64,000 bases of DNA, from assembly GCF_001888165.1 (NCBI RefSeq), contig NZ_CP015455.1:2288001-2352000 (forward strand), given 5' to 3'. A program made the translations under genes and the position numbers. Position 1 is the first letter of the stretch. Every line of letters starts with the position of its first letter. The DNA is from Syntrophotalea acetylenica (GTDB taxonomy: Bacteria; Desulfobacterota; Desulfuromonadia; Desulfuromonadales; Syntrophotaleaceae). Below the pieces are notes generated by a model. That model was not told the origin of the DNA. It saw only the letters and a list, made by a program, of their open reading frames with translations, and made no database searches. Below are positions 33,978 to 43,189 of this stretch, piece by piece.

Positions 33978-35197
33978 AACTTTGTTTTGAAGGGCGTTGA
34001 AGCCGGGGGGGACGGCTGGTTGCCGACAAGTTCCCTGAACCTTTTTAGGGAAAGCATGCCGTTATTGTGACGGGCAACCGTGTCAAAGACCAAGGCTTTG
34101 AGTTCACGCACATTCCCGGGGAAATCGTAGGAGGAAAGAAGCGTTATCAGCTCAGCGGGGTAGCTGGGCTTTTTCTTTTTCATGGTTTTAGCCGCCTTGT
34201 CTAGGAAATGCTCAAGCAGCAGCGGAATGTCTTCGAGGCGATCCCGAAGAGGCGGGATTTGAACCTGGTGAGTACAGAGGCGAAAATAGAGGTCGTTGCG
34301 GAACGTGCCTTTTTCCACCATTTTACGTAAATCCTTGTTGGTGGCGGCGATGATTCGCGCATCGCTTATCTGCGGAATATCCGAGCCAACCTGATAGTAC
34401 TCCTGTTCCTGAAGTAGGCGGAGGAGTTTGATTTGGGATGTTTCCGACAGATCACCGATCTCATCAAGAAACAAAGTTCCGCCGGTTGCCTGAGCGATCA
34501 AGCCTCTGCGCGTTTGGTCCGCGCCGGTAAAGGCACCTTTTCTGTGGCCGAAAAGGGTGTCGGAAAACATGTGATCATCCAGGCCAGCAACATTGACCGC
34601 CACGAAATTGCCACCAAGTCCACTCACGTCATGGATGGCTTTTGCCACCAGCTCCTTACCCACGCCCGTGGCCCCGATAACTGTGACGGGTTGACCGGAT
34701 TCCGCAATAGCTTCGCAATATTGAAAAAGAGAAGACATCTTCGGGCTGGCTGTAATAATTGGATCAAAGGCTGACGGGTTTTTGATCGTGTTGCCAAGCA
34801 GGTGTTCCTGAAGTTGCATTACCTGATATTTCAAGCTGTGGATTTCTATCGTCCTCTTAACTGAAGTGGTCAAACGGGTATTTTCCACAGGTTTTACCAG
34901 GTAGTCAAAAGCGCCTGCCTTCATGCATTCGACGGCCGTTTCAACCTCATCTGCAGCCGTCATAACAATGATCGGGATATGCGGGTAGTTCTGGCTGATG
35001 GCGTTAAGTAGATCCTTGCCGGACATATAGGGCATAAACAGATCGAGGATGATAAGGTCAATAATTTCTGAAGCTAAAATTGGCATGACCAGGCGACTGT
35101 CCTCAATGGTTTTCACATCCTGAATGCCGGCAAAAGAGAGCACGGATTTCGTAGAAAGCAAAATGTGTTCCTCATCGTCAACAATCAGGATCTTCAT
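33923..35197 (-). CDS. Sigma-54-dependent response regulator, frameshifted before its HTH
   Basis: A 424-codon frame. Residues 1-120 are a receiver domain (VDDEEH; phosphoacceptor D in LIILDLFMPYMSGKD; K in YLVKPVEN). Residues about 145-375 are the AAA+ sigma-54 domain with GATGVGKE (Walker A), GHRKGAFTGADQ (the GAFTGA loop) and TLFLDEIGDL (Walker B). The DNA-binding HTH is lost from the frame after the G7 tract at 34005-34011. As read, the protein could contact sigma-54 but not DNA. Its ATG overlaps the kinase stop. A likely target is the -24/-12 promoters of the AFOR and alcohol dehydrogenase genes. Confidence 0.85.
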   Translation of the reverse strand: MKILIVDDEEHILLSTKSVLSFAGIQDVKTIEDSRLVMPILASEIIDLIILDLFMPYMSGKDLLNAISQNYPHIPIIVMTAADEVETAVECMKAGAFDYLVKPVENTRLTTSVKRTIEIHSLKYQVMQLQEHLLGNTIKNPSAFDPIITASPKMSSLFQYCEAIAESGQPVTVIGATGVGKELVAKAIHDVSGLGGNFVAVNVAGLDDHMFSDTLFGHRKGAFTGADQTRRGLIAQATGGTLFLDEIGDLSETSQIKLLRLLQEQEYYQVGSDIPQISDARIIAATNKDLRKMVEKGTFRNDLYFRLCTHQVQIPPLRDRLEDIPLLLEHFLDKAAKTMKKKKPSYPAELITLLSSYDFPGNVRELKALVFDTVARHNNGMLSLKRFRELVGNQPSPPASTPFKTKLWSIHCRGDCSDCQKSAR

Positions 35198-37092
35198 CAG
35201 TTTTCTCCATTTTTAAGGTTTTCAGCAGGTAGCTCTATTGTAAATGTAGTTCCTTCTCCCAATTTCGAAAAGCACTGTATGGTGCCATTGTGTTTCTTGA
35301 TAATAGTAAAACAAATCGAAAGACCGAGCCCGGTTCCGCCAGTTTCGAATTTAGTTGTAAAAAATGGATCAAAAATCAAGTTTTGGGCATCATCCTTTAT
35401 GCCGACACCTTCATCCCGCACCATTATTTTAACTTTATTTTCGGCCTCTGAGTATGACGTACTTATGTTGATAGAACGATTCTTGTTCGGCAGTGCCTCA
35501 AGCGCGTTCAAGCTCAGATTGACAATAACCTGTTCTAAGAGTTGAAAGTTGCCCTTTACCAAGGGAACATTTTCTTCTAAATGAAAGTTGAAATAATCGG
35601 TGTGCTTGGATATTTTATTTCGAAGCATCAATAGAGCGGCTTTTATGACTTTGTTGATATCCACTGTCTGATCCAGGGATATTTTCTCCTGGCGTGAAAA
35701 AGACTTTAGGGCTGTAATAATATTTTTAATGCGATTGGCCCCATCGGATATCCCTTCGAGCATTTTGGGGATGGTTTTTTGGGCCGAAGAATAAGGCATT
35801 TTACCAAGATGAAACTCTCCGTTCTCCTCCCAATAGAGAGACAGGATACGAATAATGTCTTTCCAGATATCGGAAAGGAATTGGGAGTTGGAAAGAATAA
35901 AATTGTTGGGGTTATTTATTTCGTGGGCAATACCTGACGCCATGGTGCCAATAGCGGCCATCTTGTCTGCCTGAAGCAGTGATTGCTGCATTCTTTTGTT
36001 TTCCTCTTCCCTGGCTTTGCGCTCCATGATGTCCCGCACAACAGCAAGAACCTTGTATTCCCCGCTTATGACAATGCCTTTCATGACCACTTCCATCCAG
36101 AAAAGACGACCGGAAGTATGTTTGGCCAACCACTCGAAGTTCTGTGAGCGGCCATCCTTGGATTTCCAGATGAGGGGCAGCAAATCGCTCAAGGTATAGG
36201 GCGGGTAGCCCGCCATCATTTCTTCAACGTTATGCCTCAAGGCCTCTTCGCGATTCTCGAAACCATACATTTCACACATTTTCAGATTGACGTCCAGAAT
36301 CGTGGCATCTTCAGCATCGAATACGAAATGGGCATCATTGGCCGCATCGAAAATGGTGCGATAATTAGCTTCCGACTCCTTGAGAGCCCGTTGTGCTTCC
36401 TTGCGGGCGGTAATGTCTGCCATAATTGCCACGTAGCCGATAGGGCGTCCCTGGCGATTTTTTAAGATGGAGCAGGACAGGCTGATATCGATAAGGGTGC
36501 CGTCTTTGCGAATGCGCTGGCTATCCAGAAAACGGGGGGGCATTTCCTGATGTATCCGCCGCAAATTTTTCAGGATTTCGCTGCGGTAGCTTGTTGCAAG
36601 TACCGGATAAGGCTGCCCGATGACTTCCTCTCGTTTCCACCCCAGAACTTTTTCCGCGGCAGCGTTCCAGTAGATGACTTTCAGGTTGTTATCGAGGGCG
36701 ATGGTTGCCAGTGGCGCTGTGTCGATAATCGATTCGAAGGCGATTTGATTGTCAACGACGGTGTTTTCAACGTGCTGCCGTATCTTGGAGGGATGGTGAC
36801 ATATGCCGACCATGCCGGTGCCGACATCGTCAAATATGGGAAAAAGACTTACTTGGGTCGGCCCCTGGGCCGAGTGTTTTTTTTCAGTGCTCAGAACTTC
36901 TCCCGTTGCAAAAACTTTTTGGATGTCGTCGGGGTCGCACATTGCCGCGTTTCTGAAATCTTCGAAGCAAGGAGGTTTTCGATAAAAGCCTTCGGATTTG
37001 GAGAAAGCCAAGCAAAGATTTTTGTCCACAATGAATTTTAAATTCGGAAGGGAGTTCAAAATATTCAGGAGCTGCTTTTTCGGTATGCACAT
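35197..37092 (-). CDS. PAS-domain sensor histidine kinase
   Basis: About 631 residues. An N-terminal region is followed by two PAS domains (FESIIDTAPLATIALDNNLK with WNAAAEKVLGWKREEVIGQP; YRTIFDAANDAHFVFDAEDA). Then come the H box HEINNPNNF and the ATPase domain with N box VIVNLSLNALEAL, G1 RDEGVGI and GGTGLGLSI. No membrane segments, so it likely senses a cytoplasmic signal. The ATG at 37092 with GAGG upstream is chosen; an upstream TTG at 37176 would extend it by 28 residues. It is co-transcribed with the sigma-54 response regulator (ATGA overlap). Confidence 0.9.
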   Translation of the reverse strand: MCIPKKQLLNILNSLPNLKFIVDKNLCLAFSKSEGFYRKPPCFEDFRNAAMCDPDDIQKVFATGEVLSTEKKHSAQGPTQVSLFPIFDDVGTGMVGICHHPSKIRQHVENTVVDNQIAFESIIDTAPLATIALDNNLKVIYWNAAAEKVLGWKREEVIGQPYPVLATSYRSEILKNLRRIHQEMPPRFLDSQRIRKDGTLIDISLSCSILKNRQGRPIGYVAIMADITARKEAQRALKESEANYRTIFDAANDAHFVFDAEDATILDVNLKMCEMYGFENREEALRHNVEEMMAGYPPYTLSDLLPLIWKSKDGRSQNFEWLAKHTSGRLFWMEVVMKGIVISGEYKVLAVVRDIMERKAREEENKRMQQSLLQADKMAAIGTMASGIAHEINNPNNFILSNSQFLSDIWKDIIRILSLYWEENGEFHLGKMPYSSAQKTIPKMLEGISDGANRIKNIITALKSFSRQEKISLDQTVDINKVIKAALLMLRNKISKHTDYFNFHLEENVPLVKGNFQLLEQVIVNLSLNALEALPNKNRSINISTSYSEAENKVKIMVRDEGVGIKDDAQNLIFDPFFTTKFETGGTGLGLSICFTIIKKHNGTIQCFSKLGEGTTFTIELPAENLKNGEN

Positions 37093-37748
37093 GGTCGGGC
37101 CTCGTTGATGTTCTTTTAAATACACAAGAGCGGATAACCCGGCAATCCTTCGCCACATCATACAGCTCTCTCCCAATCCTGACTAATCCTGGTACGCAAG
37201 AAGGTCCATTCCAGCAAGGGGTCCGGATTTGGAAAAGCTATACCAATAGGCTATTGCAGGCCTGATCTATGAAAGGCCCTAGCGCGATTGCAGCAAACTT
37301 CTAAATTGTTGTTTTATCGAGTTTTGAAATTTTTAGAGAATTGAGTGAACTCCCGAAAAATCCGGAGGATTACCCATGAATTGCATAAAAGTGTATACGG
37401 ACCATAACATGCTGAAAACGTTTTTTACAAGGGGTATAGCCGCAAAGTTATTCGCAGATTTGGTAGGCATAGATTTAAACAAAACAAAGTTTTGGTATTT
37501 GCAGAGACCGGGAATAGTTCTTTTGATTCTATATTCTTAGCATTCGAGGGGGAGTGGTTGGCGGGATCCGCTGGCCTAATGTGTGGAATATAGGTGGGGC
37601 GCACCGGTTCGCCCCACCTTGCGCTTATGGTTGAATGTGTCTGCATTTTAACGGCTGGCCCCAGCAAACCATATTCGGGCCCTTCGGTCACAAGACCAGA
37701 AATGCATTTCTGCCGATTCGCTAAAAACGGAGCGCGCTGCCAAAACGG
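37093..37748. other. Intergenic region between the kinase and the AFOR gene
   Basis: About 650 bp. It contains a strong hairpin at 37593-37618 and the presumed kinase promoter. A minus-strand frame of 88 codons (37425-37691) shows no family features and is not called. Confidence 0.4.
37593..37618. terminator. GC-rich hairpin downstream of the AFOR gene
   Basis: GGTGGGGCG (37593-37601) and CGCCCCACC (37610-37618), a perfect 9-bp stem with an 8-nt loop. No T-tract follows on either strand, so termination is only possible. Confidence 0.4.
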
Positions 37749-39479
37749 CTAAAAATTCCAGAATTCGTCTATCTTATCTCCCGGATAATTCCAGCCGATA
37801 TTGTGCGGCGGCAGAGGCTCGTCGAAAAATTCCGGTAAGCGATCGTGGGCATTGGTAAGTCCTGCCTTTTGATTGAAGGCATGTTCGGCCTTAAGTACCA
37901 TCTTGCCTAAGGCCGTAACATCTTCGGCGGTCAGGCTGAGACCGTAGCGGGCATTTATCAGTTCGTAGATAGCGGTAAAGCACTCGGGTACGTCAAGAAC
38001 CGGAAAAGCGACCATTAGACAAAGCCCGGTGCTGTCAAGGGCCGCCGTTGCGATCTGCAGATTTCTAGAAAGTTCCACTTGCCCATCGTCTTCCAGGGGC
38101 TCTACGAAGCCGCCGATTTTGAGAATGTTGGTGGCAATGGCGTACCCCGCCGTATGATCAGCTCCCATGGTTGAAACGGCATAGGTTATGCCGAAGCCTC
38201 TTATGGTGCGTGGATCGTAGGCTGGTATAGCCTGGTTTTTGACAGTCGGTACCCGGGTGATTCCATAGGCCTTTCCAACGGATCCGGCGCCATTTCCGAG
38301 AATGCGTCCGAGTGGGGTTCCTATGCGGACTTCCTCTTCCAAGAGACGGTAGGTTTCCTCTCCATCTCCCCAATCCAGGATACCGGCTTCCATGGCCGTG
38401 CTGATAGCCACGCTGCCCTCGATGGAATCGATGCCGATGTCATCCATCACCCAGTCGCACTTAGCGATGATGTCCAGGTCTTTCAGCAGGGCGTTGGCAC
38501 CTAACAGCTGGATGGTTTCATATTCGAAGCCCGATGTCACATACTCGCCCTTCGGGTCAGTGTAAATCTGGGAACATTTGATGATGCAGCCCTTTTGACA
38601 GCCATGGCTGGGGTTGCCGGAGCGGGATACGATTACCTCTTGCATGGTTTCCCCACAAATTTTATCCACCTCCTCCCACTGGCCATAGCGAAAGTTCTTG
38701 GTGGGAAAGGCGCCGGCCTCGTTGACAATGTTTGCCATGGCGTTGGTTCCCATGGTGGGCAAGCCATGGCCGGTAATGGGATGGTCAAGAAGCCCTTTGG
38801 CGAACATGCGGGCCTGCTGTTTGAATTTTTCCGGATCGGCGAGGGTGACACCGGGACCGCCGGCATCGTCGATGGTAATGTATTTAATCCTTTTTGTGCC
38901 CATGACGGCGCCGCCTCCGCCACGTCCGTGGCTGCGGATGTTGCCGTCCGGGTCCTTGACCGAGATATTGGCGGAGGTCATTCGGAATTCTCCGGCAGGC
39001 CCGATGGCGAGGACGCCCCATTGGCTGCTTCGTTTTTCGCCGATGGCCTTAAACAGCTCATAATTTCCCTTGCCGACATATTCCGTGTCCTCCGTGATGA
39101 CGGCACCATCTTTTTGAATGTGCACGTTGTACCAGGTGTCCTTTAGAGGAAGGCCCTCGATGATCAAGGCCTTGATGCCGAGTTTTACAAGCTTTTGTCC
39201 GGCAGAACCACCGGCGTTGCTTTCTTTGATGCCCCCGGTAAGCGGACTTTTGAATCCCGCGGAAAGACGGCCGGAGTTAACTACGGCCGTGCCGGTCAAC
39301 AGTCCAGGCGCAAAAACCAGTTTGTTGTTTTTACCAAGCGGGTCGCACTGGGGCGGAACTTCCTCGGTAACAATAACCGAGGTCAGGGCTCTGCCGCCGA
39401 GGCCTTGCCAATGTTCCGGAACCGGTTCGATGGCCGTAGTCAGGCTGGACATGTTTACCCGAATGATTTTGTCTCCCAT
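37749..39479 (-). CDS. aor: Aldehyde:ferredoxin oxidoreductase (tungsten/molybdopterin)
   Basis: A 576-residue AFOR-family enzyme that oxidises aldehydes to acids (or reduces acids) with ferredoxin, using a bis-pterin tungsten site and one 4Fe-4S cluster. The N-domain reads GGRALTSVIVTEEVPPQCDP, then PLTGGIKESNAGGSAGQKLV. Cluster cysteines GCQKGCIIKC are spaced CX3CX3C, with the fourth in DSTGLC, which is also the pterin-binding DxxGLC motif; DDIGID is the second such motif. The start at 39479 follows AAGGAGCAATC; the longer in-frame start at 39644 would pass over the -24/-12 promoter. It is probably part of alcohol/aldehyde metabolism with the alcohol dehydrogenase nearby. Confidence 0.9.
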   Translation of the reverse strand: MGDKIIRVNMSSLTTAIEPVPEHWQGLGGRALTSVIVTEEVPPQCDPLGKNNKLVFAPGLLTGTAVVNSGRLSAGFKSPLTGGIKESNAGGSAGQKLVKLGIKALIIEGLPLKDTWYNVHIQKDGAVITEDTEYVGKGNYELFKAIGEKRSSQWGVLAIGPAGEFRMTSANISVKDPDGNIRSHGRGGGGAVMGTKRIKYITIDDAGGPGVTLADPEKFKQQARMFAKGLLDHPITGHGLPTMGTNAMANIVNEAGAFPTKNFRYGQWEEVDKICGETMQEVIVSRSGNPSHGCQKGCIIKCSQIYTDPKGEYVTSGFEYETIQLLGANALLKDLDIIAKCDWVMDDIGIDSIEGSVAISTAMEAGILDWGDGEETYRLLEEEVRIGTPLGRILGNGAGSVGKAYGITRVPTVKNQAIPAYDPRTIRGFGITYAVSTMGADHTAGYAIATNILKIGGFVEPLEDDGQVELSRNLQIATAALDSTGLCLMVAFPVLDVPECFTAIYELINARYGLSLTAEDVTALGKMVLKAEHAFNQKAGLTNAHDRLPEFFDEPLPPHNIGWNYPGDKIDEFWNF

Positions 39480-39627
39480 GATTGCTCCTTGTGAAGGTTT
39501 TTCCTCCGATGCAATGAAATGAGTGCTGGAAAGACGAACACTTTCCCGTGGACGTGACATCCACAATGCAGGGGAAGCGTTCGCCAAAGTCGGATACGCT
39601 ATGCCAATTCTTGTCAAAGGGCCTTTG

Positions 39628-39643
39628 AGCACAAGCTGTACCA
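39628..39643 (-). promoter_or_regulatory. Sigma-54 (-24/-12) promoter of the AFOR gene
   Basis: Minus strand reads TGGTACAGCTTGTGCT: GG and GC have the exact sigma-54 spacing (consensus TGGCACG-N4-TTGCW). It lies about 150 bp before the AFOR start. Confidence 0.65.
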
Positions 39644-40410
39644 TATTCCTTGGAGTTGAAAAAATTGCCTAAATTCGGGTGCTTGTATTAATTGATAGAG
39701 GAAAGAGGTCGTTGTGACCTATTCCAAGGGGTGCGAAAATTTCTACAGCCAGAAAAATTGTTTACAGGGGGCTGGTGGACGGTGGATGCGAAAGAGGGCT
39801 AAGGATGTGATCGGATCCGTACAAGTTGGCGGATGCCTTTCTGGACACGGTTTCGGCGCCTGCTGCCGGCTGAAAAGGAGGCTGCCGGCCGGCGGGCGAG
39901 TGTCGGGAAAGTCGCAAAAATGTTGCAGCTTCCCTGACAGATGTTAGAGCGATTTGGGGTAAAAATTTGCAGACCACCGGCACGGTCTGGGTGGGAAACA
40001 GCTAACTAGGTAAAACCTCGTTTTGGAGAGATTTCTTGGCTGACTGGATTTCGGATAGTCCTGTTTCTTTTGTTCATCGCTTATGTCAGGGGGGGGCACC
40101 TGCTTCAAGGGAGTTGTTGCAGAACAGGCATTCCCCATGAGTAACTCAGACGGGCCTTTTTGTGAGGGTGCGAAAAAATAAAAATTGTAACGATGTTTGA
40201 CATCGTCTCGGGTGTGGTCCTTTACCAGCATTGCGACCCCGGCCGGCTTTGGTCGGTTAGAAGATGTTTGCGCGAGATGACAACCTGCCTTGTTACTCAC
40301 CTGCTGTGTACCTTCCTGTATGTTTTTTTGCACCAGCCAAAAGAACAGTGATTCCCGCTATACACATGTAACTATCAGTTATCGTTAGATAATTACCGAT
40401 CGCTTGGACT
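39644..40410. other. Long intergenic region between AFOR and alcohol dehydrogenase
   Basis: About 770 bp without a convincing gene, between two divergent -24/-12 promoters. It probably holds enhancer sites for the sigma-54 activator. A minus-strand frame of 129 codons (39944-40333) has no family features. Confidence 0.45.
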
Positions 40411-40426
40411 GGGTACGGTCTTTGCC
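40411..40426 (+). promoter_or_regulatory. Sigma-54 (-24/-12) promoter of the alcohol dehydrogenase gene
   Basis: GGGTACGGTCTTTGCC has GG and GC at sigma-54 spacing and matches ACG and TTGC of the consensus. It lies about 230 bp before the gene, leaving a long leader. Confidence 0.65.
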
Positions 40427-40492
40427 TTGTATGGACAACGAAACATTGAATCGCCACCGTTTTTGGCAGGATATCAGGGAAAGGGGGTGACC

Positions 40493-40621
40493 ATGCTTGA
40501 CCGATATCTGATGTTCCTGCGCGAAGGTGGATTGGGGAGTTGTCAGGAAGTGGGAGGGCCTTTTTCGGGTAAGGGGTCGCAGATCGCCTGGCAAAAGATG
40601 GGATTTTTGGTGCGCAGATAA
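40493..40621 (+). CDS. Possible small leader peptide before alcohol dehydrogenase
   Basis: A 42-codon frame in the long leader, with GGGGGTGACC before its ATG and reading MLDRYLMFLREGGLGSCQEV at the start. It ends 32 bp before the dehydrogenase. No similarity is recognised; it may be chance or a regulatory upstream frame. Confidence 0.22.
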   Translation: MLDRYLMFLREGGLGSCQEVGGPFSGKGSQIAWQKMGFLVRR

Positions 40622-40653
40622 AGCGTGCCCATTTTCAAAGGAGCTTACACCTC

Positions 40654-41829
40654 ATGGCTTTGTCGAGAGAATTTGTAAAGCAGGTCTACACTTTTTTTAC
40701 CCCCCCCGTCGCGCTGATGGGTGCAGGAGCTGTTGAGCAGGTTGGCGAGGAAGCGAAGAAACTCGGTGCGACCAAGGTTCTGCTTGTCACCGACCCCGGC
40801 ATGTCGAAGATTGGCGTTGCCGCCCGGATCATTGAACTGATCGAAAAGGCGGGGGTGGAGGTTGTGCTTTTCGATGGGGCCCAGCCCAATCCCACATATG
40901 GCAATGTCAGCGAAGGGGTAAAAGCCTATAAGGACAACAATTGCGATGGCCTCATCTCGCTCGGTGGCGGCAGTTCCCATGACACCTGCAAGGGGGTCGG
41001 CATCGTGATCAGCCAGGACGGCGATCTCAGCGATTACATCTTCCCGGCTGTTCTAACCAAGCCATTCCCTCCCTACATCAGCATTAACACCACCGCCGGG
41101 ACAGCGAGTGAGATGACTCGCTATGCGGTGATCACCGATGAAAGCATCCACGTCAAAAAGGTTTTTGGCGATGCGAATATGCTGCCGAATGTTGCCATCA
41201 ACGACCCCCTCATGCATCGGGGCATGCCGGCGGGGCTGACCGCGGCTACCGGCATGGACGCCTTGACCCATGCCATCGAGGGGCTCTTGACTGAGTTGAC
41301 GACACCGGTTACGGATGCCTGCGGTTTTGAAGCGGTCAGGCTCATCGCCAAGTGGTTGCGCAAGGCCGTTGCTAACGGCCAGGACATGGCGGCTCGCGAA
41401 GCCATGGCCTATGCCGAATACTTGGCAGGGCTCTGCTTCGGCAATGCCGGTCTCGGCTGCGTTCATTCCATGGCCCATCAGCCTGGCAGCATGCTGAACC
41501 TGCCGCACGGGGTCTGCAATGCAATTGCGTTGCCCGTGGTATGCGAATACAACCTTATGGCCCGGTTGGAACGGTTTGGCGAAATTGCCATAGCAATGGG
41601 TGAAGACATTTCCGGACTTTCTCCGAAAGCGGCGGCCTTGAAGGCCATCGAAGCCATCCGGACGTTGTCGGCCGATATCGGCATCCCTTCCGGTTATGCA
41701 GCAATCGGCATAAAGGAGTCTGATATTCAGAAACTGGCTGAAAATGCCTATAACGATTTCTGCACCTTCTTCAATCCTAGAGACATTACAGTGGATATCC
41801 TGATCGACCTCTACAAGAAAGCCATGTAA
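40654..41829 (+). CDS. Iron-containing alcohol dehydrogenase
   Basis: A 391-residue group III alcohol dehydrogenase. NAD binding is shown by GGGSSHDTCKG and the family segment TTAGTASEMTRYAVITD; the metal ligands are in GMDALTHAIEG (D, H) and in GCVHSMAHQPGSMLNLPHG (two further His). It interconverts a primary alcohol and aldehyde with NAD(H) in the cytoplasm. SD AAAGGAG lies upstream. With AFOR and the aldehyde dehydrogenase/kinase operon at 52.8-56.4 kb it fits an alcohol-oxidation or ethanol-forming pathway. The exact substrate (ethanol, butanol, a diol) cannot be read. Confidence 0.93.
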   Translation: MALSREFVKQVYTFFTPPVALMGAGAVEQVGEEAKKLGATKVLLVTDPGMSKIGVAARIIELIEKAGVEVVLFDGAQPNPTYGNVSEGVKAYKDNNCDGLISLGGGSSHDTCKGVGIVISQDGDLSDYIFPAVLTKPFPPYISINTTAGTASEMTRYAVITDESIHVKKVFGDANMLPNVAINDPLMHRGMPAGLTAATGMDALTHAIEGLLTELTTPVTDACGFEAVRLIAKWLRKAVANGQDMAAREAMAYAEYLAGLCFGNAGLGCVHSMAHQPGSMLNLPHGVCNAIALPVVCEYNLMARLERFGEIAIAMGEDISGLSPKAAALKAIEAIRTLSADIGIPSGYAAIGIKESDIQKLAENAYNDFCTFFNPRDITVDILIDLYKKAM

Positions 41830-41842
41830 CAACAGGGGTGAA

Positions 41843-41863
41843 GGGAGGGGTATTCCCCCTCCC
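41843..41863 (+). terminator. Hairpin after alcohol dehydrogenase
   Basis: GGGAGGGG (41843-41850), TATT loop, then CCCCCTCCC (41855-41863). The following stretch is only pyrimidine-rich, so termination may be partial and allow read-through to the porin-like gene. Confidence 0.55.
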
Positions 41864-41933
41864 TCTCACTTTCGAAAAAGGAGAATGTTGATTCTAATAA
41901 ATTTAAACAGACTATCGTGTTTGGGGGTGGGTA

Positions 41934-42821
41934 GTGAGAAAGTTTATTGTCCTGTTCGTGTTGGGGTTAATTGTAGCAACTCCGAAGGTCTCCTTGGCAG
42001 CTTATGCTCGCGATTACCTTCCATTGCCTGCGGGTTATACCCTTTTCGCCGCTTACTTTAATCATGTTTCTGCAAATAATTATTACGTAAATGACAACAA
42101 GGTAACAGACTCTTTTAACAAGAGCCTCAATCTGGGGCTTCTCAGGCTAGTGCATTATGTGAATATTGGGGATGCGCTGTATGGTGATGGTGGTTTTACC
42201 GTTGATCCCCAGTTTATCATTCCTTTTGTCGATCTCGAGTTGAGTGGGGACTATATCGGTGGAACGGATTTTTCCACATCCGGAATGGGCGACCCCATGA
42301 TATTGGCTACCTTCTGGTTTGTTAACGATCCCCAAAATAAGTTTTGGATCGGTTTTACTCCCTGGGTGACCGTACCCATAGGCCGCTATGACAAGAACAG
42401 GATGGCTAGTCCGGGAGGTAACCGTTGGGTTATCAAGCCGGAGCTAGGCATCGTCAAAGGGTTCGGCGATAAAACCTATCTTGATATTATTTTTGGCGAG
42501 GAGTTCTATACCGATAATGACGAATACTTGGGTGATAGTGAGTTGGAGCAGGATCCGACTTTTCAGCTTGAGGCTCACCTGAGTTATGACATTACCAAGA
42601 CTTGGTCGGTATCACTGGACTATTTTTTCATTGCGGGAGGGGAAACTAAAGTAGACGGAGTCGATCAAGACAATGAGATGAAAAATCATGGTGTAGGTCT
42701 TACATCCTTTTTCATGATTGGCGATCATCATCAGTTGTTGTTTTCCTATCGGGATGATTTTTCGGTTGAGACCGGTTGGGGAGATAAAACTTTTGGTGCA
42801 CGCTGGTGCTATTTTTTCTAG
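41934..42821 (+). CDS. Outer-membrane protein of the phenol MetA-pathway (Phenol_MetA_deg) type, copy 1
   Basis: A 295-residue beta-barrel protein. A signal peptide (KFIVLFVLGLIVATPKVSLA) precedes YARDYLPLPAGYTLFAAYFN. Repeated strands follow, with WIGFTPWVTVPIGRYDKNRM, WVIKPELGIVKGFGDKTYLD and a terminal aromatic strand ending RWCYFF, typical of outer-membrane barrels. The GTG start follows GGGGGTGGGTA. Such proteins lie beside alcohol and aromatic degradation genes and may help uptake of hydrophobic substrates. It probably belongs to the alcohol dehydrogenase transcription unit. A diverged copy lies 370 bp downstream. Confidence 0.8.
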   Translation: MRKFIVLFVLGLIVATPKVSLAAYARDYLPLPAGYTLFAAYFNHVSANNYYVNDNKVTDSFNKSLNLGLLRLVHYVNIGDALYGDGGFTVDPQFIIPFVDLELSGDYIGGTDFSTSGMGDPMILATFWFVNDPQNKFWIGFTPWVTVPIGRYDKNRMASPGGNRWVIKPELGIVKGFGDKTYLDIIFGEEFYTDNDEYLGDSELEQDPTFQLEAHLSYDITKTWSVSLDYFFIAGGETKVDGVDQDNEMKNHGVGLTSFFMIGDHHQLLFSYRDDFSVETGWGDKTFGARWCYFF

Positions 42822-42849
42822 GTTGATATAGATTTTAATTCTGATTGAT

Positions 42850-42880
42850 TGGGCGTCAAACGGGCAGGCGCCCATTTTTT
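42850..42880 (+). terminator. Terminator after outer-membrane protein copy 1
   Basis: TGGGCG (42850-42855) and CGCCCA (42869-42874) followed by TTTTTT. Confidence 0.75.
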
Positions 42881-43189
42881 GTTCTGGAATAAAAAGGACA
42901 ATTTGTAGAAATTTTTCCAGGCAAAAACTGATAAAAAATAGCAATTGTCGACTTTTTTAAAATAAATTCTAAAAAACAGTAATTTTTATAATTTTGTAAT
43001 CATATACTTTTATTGTAATAAAATATGCAGTCAACTATGTGTTTAGCGAGTTTTTAAAATTAAGCACTAGGGTTTACAAGTGTTTAAGTCTTCTTCTTTT
43101 GAATTGGCGTACTGGTTGATATTTAGAGCGTAGGTTTGAAACCTATGGGGCTTCTTGATGTGTGGTTTTCCAGATTTTTGGAGAAAAAA
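42881..43189. other. AT-rich intergenic region
   Basis: About 310 bp, very AT-rich, between the two outer-membrane protein genes. TGGCGTACTGGTTGAT at 43105-43120 resembles a -24/-12 site but lacks the GC at -12. Confidence 0.4.

Noticed and set aside
37425-37691. An 88-codon frame on the minus strand
   Set aside because: Composition is not coding-like and it overlaps the strong hairpin at 37593.
37749-39479. Unusual CX3CX3C cluster spacing in AFOR as a novelty
   Set aside because: It differs from the archaeal CX2CX3C pattern, but I believe a bacterial AFOR subgroup has this spacing, so it is noted only in the annotation.
39944-40333. A 129-codon frame on the minus strand
   Set aside because: No SD, no family features, and it lies between two promoters where control sites are expected.
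43105-43120. Sigma-54-like site before outer-membrane protein copy 2
   Set aside because: TGGCGTACTGGTTGAT lacks the GC at -12, which is nearly invariant.
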